From positions 1-10,607 of the forward strand of contig JAFWWX010000337.1 of assembly GCA_017517985.1 (NCBI GenBank): a DNA stretch of 10,607 bases, read 5' to 3'. A model generated the notes under the pieces. The model saw nothing but the letters and a program-made list of their open reading frames with translations. It did not search any database and had not been told where the DNA came from. A program made the translations under genes and the position numbers. Below are positions 6,370 through 10,607 of this stretch, one piece after another (position 1 is the stretch's first letter; the number at the start of each line of letters is the position of its first letter). This DNA is from Clostridia bacterium (GTDB lineage: Bacteria > Bacillota_A > Clostridia > Oscillospirales > CAG-382).

Positions 6370-7091
6370 CAGATACTGAAATCAAGGGACGAGTTCATTC
6401 CTTTCAAAGTCTCGGAACTGTAGACGGCCCGGGAATAAGATTTGTTGTGTTTTTTCAGGGATGCAATCTCAGATGTGGTTGCTGTCATAATCCTGATACC
6501 TGGAATATTTTAGACGGTAATCTTTATACACCCAAACAAGTTATTGATAAAGCTTTAAGATTTAAAGAATATTTCGGCAATAACGGTGGACTTACTATTT
6601 CCGGTGGCGAACCCTTACTTCAACCGGAGTTTGCATATGAAATCTTCAATCTATGTCACATTGAGGGTATCAACACCTGTCTTGATACCTCCGGAAGCAT
6701 ATTCAACAGTAAAATCGAAAAACTTCTTTATGTAACTGACAGAGTTCTTCTTGATATAAAATACACATCAGAAAGCCTTTATTCGAAATTTGTCGGATGC
6801 AGCTATAATTCTGTAATAGAGTTTCTGGAATATTTATGTAATAAAAATATTGCCGTAACTCTTCGCCAGGTTATAATTCCAACATTAAACGATAACCCAG
6901 AAAATATACTGAAGCTTTCGGATATAGCCAAAAAATATCCGTGTGTTGATAAGATTGAACTACTCCCCTTCCGCAAGGTTTGTCAAGTGAAATATGACAA
7001 TATGAATATCCCATTCAGTTTTAAGGATATTCCGGAGCCCGAAACAAGTAAAATGACTGAACTTCGGGAGCTTCTAAACAAAAATCCATAA
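6366..7091 (+). CDS. pflA: Pyruvate formate-lyase-activating enzyme (radical SAM)
   Basis: This 241-residue radical SAM enzyme abstracts a hydrogen from the radical glycine of PflB, starting its catalysis. The 4Fe-4S motif CX3CX2C is Cys33, Cys37 and Cys40 (CNLRCGCC), followed by HNPDTW as in known PFL activases. The GGE motif for SAM binding is Gly80-Gly81-Glu82. DTSG at 107-110, LLDIK at 128-132 and [13 protein letters not shown] near the C-terminus complete the family pattern. Only the SAM cluster motif is present, with no inserted ferredoxin-type domain, which separates it from activases of other glycyl-radical enzymes. Its length equals that of the E. coli type. The ATG overlaps the pflB stop (ATGA), with CGAGG inside the end of pflB, so translation is probably coupled. 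A strong hairpin follows directly. Confidence 0.96.
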   Translation: MTDTEIKGRVHSFQSLGTVDGPGIRFVVFFQGCNLRCGCCHNPDTWNILDGNLYTPKQVIDKALRFKEYFGNNGGLTISGGEPLLQPEFAYEIFNLCHIEGINTCLDTSGSIFNSKIEKLLYVTDRVLLDIKYTSESLYSKFVGCSYNSVIEFLEYLCNKNIAVTLRQVIIPTLNDNPENILKLSDIAKKYPCVDKIELLPFRKVCQVKYDNMNIPFSFKDIPEPETSKMTELRELLNKNP

Positions 7092-7096
7092 AATTT

Positions 7097-7134
7097 ATCC
7101 CATACAGTGTGTTTGCTGTATGGGATATTTGTTT
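7097..7134 (+). terminator. Intrinsic terminator of pflBA
   Basis: Perfect 11-bp arms ATCCCATACAG (7097-7107) and CTGTATGGGAT (7116-7126) enclose an 8-base loop, followed by ATTTGTTT. It begins 5 bases after the pflA stop. The opposite strand has AAATTTT after the hairpin, so it may also weakly terminate the HD-domain gene coming from the right. Confidence 0.85.
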
Positions 7135-7158
7135 AATAATAAAACTGTTATAAAAAAA

Positions 7159-7737
7159 TTATATGTTTCCGTTACTCTTTTCACCTTCACGAAGGTATGT
7201 TGCTTCAATGTCTGCCATATGGAGCTTTACGGCAAGCGGATACATTTCAAAAGCGTTGCTGACAGTAAATCCACCTGATTTTGCCGAATCATCAAACCCG
7301 CCCATATGCCATCTTATAGCAATCGCTTCTTCAATTTTCAATCTCATAAAGCGCTCTATAAGAAAAACTGATTTTTCGCCGTGTCCAAAGGGAAATTTAT
7401 CCTCTATCTGATAAAAGGGAACTTTTTCCCACTGACCTGTCTGTTCATTCTTCTGATTTCTCGTACTCACCTTATAAAACTGTGCTTTGCACAAATCGTG
7501 CAAAAGAGCAACAATTGCTATACTTTCAGCACTATGTTCTGCACCGTAGCGTTCGTTCAGGCACTCATATACATTGATACTGTGCTCACAAAGTCCACCC
7601 TCTGTACAAAGATGAAACTTTGTACTTGCAGGCGCTGTGAAGAAGTCTGTCTTTTCAAGCCAAGCCAAAAGCTCATTACTGCCTTCACGATTTATACTCT
7701 CTTTAAAGATTTTAATAAACTTTTCTTTATTTGTCAC
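7159..7737 (-). CDS. HD-domain metal-dependent phosphohydrolase family protein
   Basis: This 192-residue soluble protein has an HD hydrolase core. The metal-ligand set is visible in order: His52 (GGLCEHSINVY), His80-Asp81 (ALLHDLCK), His119 (FGHGEKS), His144 (IRWHMGG) and Asp176 (KLHMADIEA). In this superfamily such residues bind one or two metals and cleave phosphate esters of nucleotides or nucleic acids; the extra histidines suggest a two-metal site. The substrate cannot be told. Small HD proteins of this kind in Clostridia are usually just called hydrolases. No second domain such as RelA/SpoT, OB-fold or GGDEF is present. The start is GTG at 7737, with TGAGG 7 bases upstream; no ATG is in frame nearby. 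It is a single gene with its own promoter. Confidence 0.85.
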   Translation of the reverse strand: MTNKEKFIKIFKESINREGSNELLAWLEKTDFFTAPASTKFHLCTEGGLCEHSINVYECLNERYGAEHSAESIAIVALLHDLCKAQFYKVSTRNQKNEQTGQWEKVPFYQIEDKFPFGHGEKSVFLIERFMRLKIEEAIAIRWHMGGFDDSAKSGGFTVSNAFEMYPLAVKLHMADIEATYLREGEKSNGNI

Positions 7738-7744
7738 ATTAATA

Positions 7745-7749
7745 CCTCA
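7745..7749 (-). promoter_or_regulatory. Ribosome binding site that fixes the GTG start at 7737
   Basis: The minus strand reads TGAGG 7 bases before GTG. The ATG one base upstream of the GTG is immediately followed by TGA in its own frame, so it cannot be the start. Confidence 0.7.
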
Positions 7750-7763
7750 TTTTGTTTTTCTTT

Positions 7764-7792
7764 ATTATATCACAGATACCGTAATAAGTCAA
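7764..7792 (-). promoter_or_regulatory. Sigma-A promoter of the HD-domain gene
   Basis: The minus strand carries TTGACT (7787-7792), a 17-base spacer and perfect TATAAT (7764-7769) preceded by TGA, an extended -10. The start site would be near 7757, with a leader of about 20 bases. Confidence 0.8.
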
Positions 7793-7811
7793 CAGCAATA
7801 TATTTATATAA

Positions 7812-7849
7812 CAAAAAACACCCCAAAGTCAAAAAGACTTTCGGGATGT
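7812..7849 (-). terminator. Intrinsic terminator of the 78-residue protein gene
   Basis: On the minus strand the arm from 7849-7836 pairs with 7830-7818 (13 bp with one G-U and one bulged G) around a loop of five T, followed by six T and G. It lies between the 78-residue gene and the HD gene promoter, so the two are separate units. Confidence 0.85.
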
Positions 7850-7865
7850 CTTAAGCTTAAATAAA

Positions 7866-8102
7866 TTAAAGGTTATTTGCTTTGCGCCATTCATCAGCCT
7901 TTGCTGCTGACATTCTTGTAATATTTTCTTCAGGATACTTGGAAGCCTTGCCACCAACTGTATAAAGAAAATATTTGCCGTTTTCTGTTACATAAAGGCT
8001 TTCTTCATAGCCGTCTTCGTCACCGAATACACCAAATGTATTCTTTGCAATACATTCTGACTTCTCTGTATCGTACTCAACCTTACAAATGATTTTTTTC
8101 AT
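7866..8102 (-). CDS. Unrecognised 78-residue protein
   Basis: This small acidic-basic soluble protein has no signal peptide, membrane helix or metal motif. It starts MKKIICKVEYDTEKSE and has a central aromatic stretch (EESLYVTENGKYFLYTVGG) that looks like a beta hairpin pair. The C-terminus (RMSAAKADEWRKANN) looks helical. It is credible as a real gene despite its size. AGGAGA lies 8 bases before the ATG, a near-perfect extended -10 promoter lies upstream, and a strong terminator follows, so it is a complete stand-alone unit. I have a weak impression of similar small proteins in Ruminococcus-type genomes but no named family. No function is proposed. Confidence 0.75.
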   Translation of the reverse strand: MKKIICKVEYDTEKSECIAKNTFGVFGDEDGYEESLYVTENGKYFLYTVGGKASKYPEENITRMSAAKADEWRKANNL

Positions 8103-8134
8103 TTTTCAAGTCTCCTTTCTTTCTATATATTTCA

Positions 8135-8163
8135 ATTATATCATAGAAAAAAATTTTTTTCAA
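8135..8163 (-). promoter_or_regulatory. Sigma-A promoter of the 78-residue protein gene
   Basis: The minus strand carries TTGAAA (8158-8163), a 17-base spacer that is mostly A/T tract, and TATAAT (8135-8140) preceded by TGA, an extended -10. The start site would be near 8128, about 26 bases before the ATG. The adjacent A/T tracts may act as an UP-type or bent element. Confidence 0.8.
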
Positions 8164-8305
8164 TCTTTTTTATAAAAAAAAATTACAATATTCAGTTTTT
8201 TATATATCATACAAAAAATTACCGGCAATACACTCAAATTATAATGTAATTGTCACTAATAAAATAAGAAAATAACAAACTTTTTTTGATAAAATATCAA
8301 ATATA
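8164..8305. other. AT-rich intergenic stretch without a clear feature
   Basis: This stretch lies between the end of the murE-like gene and the promoter of the 78-residue gene. It holds poly-A/T tracts and a small inverted repeat (TTTGATA at 8285-8291, TATCAAA at 8295-8301) without a following T-run on the transcribed strand. No convincing terminator for the dapF-murE operon and no RNA gene is visible. Confidence 0.5.
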
Positions 8306-9787
8306 TTACTTTTTATTATATTTTTTCTTATAATACTGTGATACAGCAACTCTTTCGTCAAAAGGATATTTTACACCGCATATTTCCTCATAATTCTGTG
8401 CTCCTTTTCCTGCAAGAAGAACTGTGTCACCTTTTTTTGCAAGTGTCAGAGCAAGATTTATTGCATTCTCCCTTTTTGGTACAACTGTATATCTGTCTAC
8501 ACAGTCATTCATTCCTTCCAGTATATCGGAGATAATATTTTCCGGATTTTCACTTCTGGGATTATCATTAGTTATTATGGAATAATCAGCATACTTCAGT
8601 GCTGCTTCTCCCATTCCGCATCGTCTTAGCTTAGATCTGTCTCCGCCTGCACCAAAAACACAGTAGAGTTTTCCCTTACACTCTTTTTTCAGTGCTGTAA
8701 GTATATTTTCAAGGCTTTCTCGGTTATGTGCATAATCAATCACTATATTCACACCCTCCGGACTTTCAACCCTCTCACATCTTCCGTAAACCTTAGCAGA
8801 TAAAAGCCCTTTTTTTATATGTGAATATTCAATCCCAAGTTCAGTTGCAACTGCTATTGTACACAATGCATTTTGTATGTTAAAATCACCGGGCAGAGAT
8901 ATTTCAAACCTGTTATTATTTACATAAAAAACGGTATTGCTATGTTTTGACTTTTGCTTTCTGCAGAAATATTTTTCACTTTTATTATTTGTAGAAAAGC
9001 ACACAAAGGGCGTTGTGTAACTAAGACAACATTTTTTAAAATATTCGCTGTTGTTATCATCATCATTTATTACAGCCATTTTGCAACACTCAAATAGTTT
9101 TCCCTTGCATACCATATATTCTTCAAAATCTTTATGCTCATTCTTACCTATATGGTCAGGATATAGATTTGTAAATGCTGCAATCTCAAATTCAGTTCCG
9201 TATGTTCTTGATTGTTTAAGTGACTGGGATGTTATCTCACATATTACATACTCCGCCCCTGCTTTTGCCATATCCCTGAGCTTACTGTAATACTGCGGAG
9301 CTGAGGGAGTCGTATTCTCGCACTCTGTGTATGTGCCTTTATAAAACATTCCGTTTGTGCCAATTACACCACAATCAATCCCTGCTTCTTTAAAAATGCT
9401 TTCAAGCATATATGTCACTGTTGTTTTACCCTTTGTTCCTGTCACTCCAATAATTTTTAAATTTTTATCCGGAAACCCATAATAAGCCCTTGAAAAAAGT
9501 GCGAGGGACTTTCTTGTATTATCAGAATAAAAAACATACGCTCCCTCAGGAATATTTTCAATTTTTAAATCATGTTCAGCAACAATAAACTTTATTCCAT
9601 ATTCAAGTAGCATTTGAATATCATTATGTGTATCATATTTTGTACCTGATATACAAACAAAAAGAGGGTTATCATCCTTTTTCTTAATTGCCTCCTGGGT
9701 ATTTGTTTCAATGCAACCTATTTCAATGTCAGGAATATTTTCCATACTCTCAAACTTTGCATATATCAACAAATCGCCAAGCTTCAT
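8306..9787 (-). CDS. murE: MurE-like UDP-N-acetylmuramyl-tripeptide synthetase, divergent
   Basis: This 493-residue Mur ligase should use ATP to add a diamino acid to UDP-MurNAc-L-Ala-D-Glu in the cytoplasm. The P-loop is GTKGKTT at 117-123, with Lys121. TTPSAPQ (159-165) matches the UDP-MurNAc-dipeptide site. Lys228 in YMVCKGKLF is the position of the carbamylated lysine. The C-terminal domain shows DYAHN, GAGGDRSKLR and DNPR at 408-411; DNPR is typical of meso-diaminopimelate ligases. Several motifs are unusual. The normal EVSSHAL is EITSQSL (184-190), replacing a conserved His by Gln. NLxxDHLDYHG is NLYPDHIGKNEH, and DYAHTP is DYAHNR. The start has GGAGG 8 bases upstream and overlaps the dapF stop by ATGA, so the two are co-translated. 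It could be the main MurE or a second copy outside the division cluster; the window cannot decide. Confidence 0.82.
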   Translation of the reverse strand: MKLGDLLIYAKFESMENIPDIEIGCIETNTQEAIKKKDDNPLFVCISGTKYDTHNDIQMLLEYGIKFIVAEHDLKIENIPEGAYVFYSDNTRKSLALFSRAYYGFPDKNLKIIGVTGTKGKTTVTYMLESIFKEAGIDCGVIGTNGMFYKGTYTECENTTPSAPQYYSKLRDMAKAGAEYVICEITSQSLKQSRTYGTEFEIAAFTNLYPDHIGKNEHKDFEEYMVCKGKLFECCKMAVINDDDNNSEYFKKCCLSYTTPFVCFSTNNKSEKYFCRKQKSKHSNTVFYVNNNRFEISLPGDFNIQNALCTIAVATELGIEYSHIKKGLLSAKVYGRCERVESPEGVNIVIDYAHNRESLENILTALKKECKGKLYCVFGAGGDRSKLRRCGMGEAALKYADYSIITNDNPRSENPENIISDILEGMNDCVDRYTVVPKRENAINLALTLAKKGDTVLLAGKGAQNYEEICGVKYPFDERVAVSQYYKKKYNKK

Positions 9788-10607
9788 ATATAATCCTCCG
9801 TAGTTGTATTTTGAAAAAACTTTTCGTCAAGCATAACCTGACCATCAAATACAATTTTTGATGGTGCTGTCATATGAAGATGACCCATATCATCCCATTC
9901 CACAAAAGTTTTTCCTCCGTTTTGAAAAACTGTAACCTCTCTTTCACATAAATCCGCAAGAACACCTGCACAAAGGCAAGCGCAGCAACCTGTCGCACAG
10001 GCACTCGTTTCGCCTGTGCCTCTTTCCCAGGTTCTGAGTCTTATTGTAGTTCTTGAATCGTATCTGCAAAATTCAACATTCGTACGTTGTGGAAACAGTT
10101 CTGAATTTTCAGCAGCCTTTCCGTACTTATTTATATCAAGACCATCCACATCATCGCAAAAAAGTACAAGATGGGGATTTCCAAGGGACATAGCATATGA
10201 TGTAAAGGTTCTGTCACATATTTTAAGTTTTTCTCCCCATAAATGCTCGCCCATACCCTTTACGGGTATTTTATTACATTCAAAAACAGGAACACCTATA
10301 TCTGCACGTATATTTGTAACCTTACCATCGTATATCTCAAGATTTACATATTTTACTCCACCTTTGGTTTCAATCGATATATCTTGTTTGAATGTAAGAC
10401 TTTTTTCAAATACAAGTTTTGCAACACTGCGAAGTCCATTCCCACACATTTCCGCCTCTGTTCCATCAGGATTATATACTCTCATAAAGAAATCGGCATT
10501 TTCACTCTTTTCAATCACAATAAGTCCGTCAGAGCCGATACTGAAATTTCGTTCCGATAATATTCTTGAAACCTCACCTCTGTTTATAAGGTTTCTGTCA
10601 AGGTCAA
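9784..10607 (-). CDS. dapF: Diaminopimelate epimerase, 5' end beyond window
   Basis: The enzyme interconverts LL- and meso-diaminopimelate, the last step before lysine and the source of the peptidoglycan cross-linking residue. The frame is open to the right edge and shows 273 residues, so only about 15-25 N-terminal residues, with the usual MKFTKMHGLGND opening, are missing. The GTG at 10518 is internal, since GSDGLIVIEK before it matches the family. The two catalytic cysteines are present: one in EAEMCGNGLR (codon 10444-10446) and one in GTGETSACATG (codon 9997-9999), where relatives usually have ACGTG. The region after the second is Cys-rich (ATGCCACLCAG). MRVYNPDGTEAE and SLGNPHLVLF are further family blocks. 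It lies directly upstream of the MurE-like ligase with a 4-base stop/start overlap, supporting a meso-diaminopimelate substrate for that ligase. Confidence 0.95.
   Translation of the reverse strand, partial: DLDRNLINRGEVSRILSERNFSIGSDGLIVIEKSENADFFMRVYNPDGTEAEMCGNGLRSVAKLVFEKSLTFKQDISIETKGGVKYVNLEIYDGKVTNIRADIGVPVFECNKIPVKGMGEHLWGEKLKICDRTFTSYAMSLGNPHLVLFCDDVDGLDINKYGKAAENSELFPQRTNVEFCRYDSRTTIRLRTWERGTGETSACATGCCACLCAGVLADLCEREVTVFQNGGKTFVEWDDMGHLHMTAPSKIVFDGQVMLDEKFFQNTTTEDYI

Noticed and set aside
7381..7854. 157-residue plus-strand open frame
   Set aside because: It is antisense to the HD-domain gene, has no ribosome binding site and has the composition of a shadow frame.
8281..8301. Terminator after the murE-like gene
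   Set aside because: The 7-bp inverted repeat is A/T only and is followed by A, not T, on the transcribed strand.
10516..10518. dapF start at GTG 10518
   Set aside because: The frame stays open to the window edge, and the residues before it (FSIGSDGLIV) match conserved DapF sequence.

Overview
The window is AT-rich and bacterial. It looks like an anaerobic low-GC Firmicute, most likely a Clostridia/Oscillospiraceae (Ruminococcus-type) gut organism. This inference rests on TTG and GTG starts with strong GGAGG-type Shine-Dalgarno sites, sigma-A promoters with 17-bp spacers, an oxygen-sensitive pyruvate formate-lyase system under a ZTP riboswitch, a YwlG/UPF0340 protein, and a MurE-type ligase carrying the DNPR motif usually linked to meso-diaminopimelate. 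The species cannot be named from the sequence.

Layout. Bases 1-440 (minus) hold the N-terminal part of a membrane protein, probably an FtsW/RodA/SpoVE-family polymerase with a long basic cytoplasmic tail. Bases 619-1236 (plus) encode an unrecognised single-pass membrane protein that ends at a bidirectional terminator. Bases 1279-2328 (minus) encode an RluA-family pseudouridine synthase. Divergent from it, 2418-3212 (plus) encodes a YihY/BrkB-family membrane protein, followed by a YwlG-type protein at 3271-3822 with its own promoter. The regulatory centre is 3857-4137: a perfect-consensus promoter, a 9-bp inverted repeat over its -10 and start site, a ZTP (pfl) riboswitch and an intrinsic terminator that shares bases with the aptamer. 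It controls pflB (4138-6369) and pflA (6366-7091), which overlap by ATGA and end at a perfect 11-bp hairpin. On the minus strand follow an HD-domain hydrolase (7159-7737), a 78-residue protein (7866-8102), and the translationally coupled pair dapF (partial at the right edge) and a divergent murE-like gene (8306-9787).

How the genes work together. PflA activates PflB, which splits pyruvate to acetyl-CoA and formate. Formate feeds 10-formyl-tetrahydrofolate, whose shortage raises ZMP/ZTP, the ligand of the leader riboswitch, so the leader closes a feedback loop on one-carbon supply. DapF makes meso-diaminopimelate, and the adjacent Mur ligase would attach it to the UDP-MurNAc dipeptide in peptidoglycan synthesis. 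The partial FtsW/RodA candidate also points to the cell wall, but it lies at the other end and is not in that operon.

Several starts were set from ribosome binding sites rather than from the longest open frame: ftsW-like TTG at 440, the membrane protein at 619, the BrkB protein at TTG 2418, pflB at 4138 and the HD gene at GTG 7737. I see no tRNA, rRNA, CRISPR array, insertion sequence or other mobile element. The content is mostly core metabolism and envelope genes, and I do not see a clearly new multi-gene system. The points most worth checking are the pfl leader and the divergent murE paralogue.
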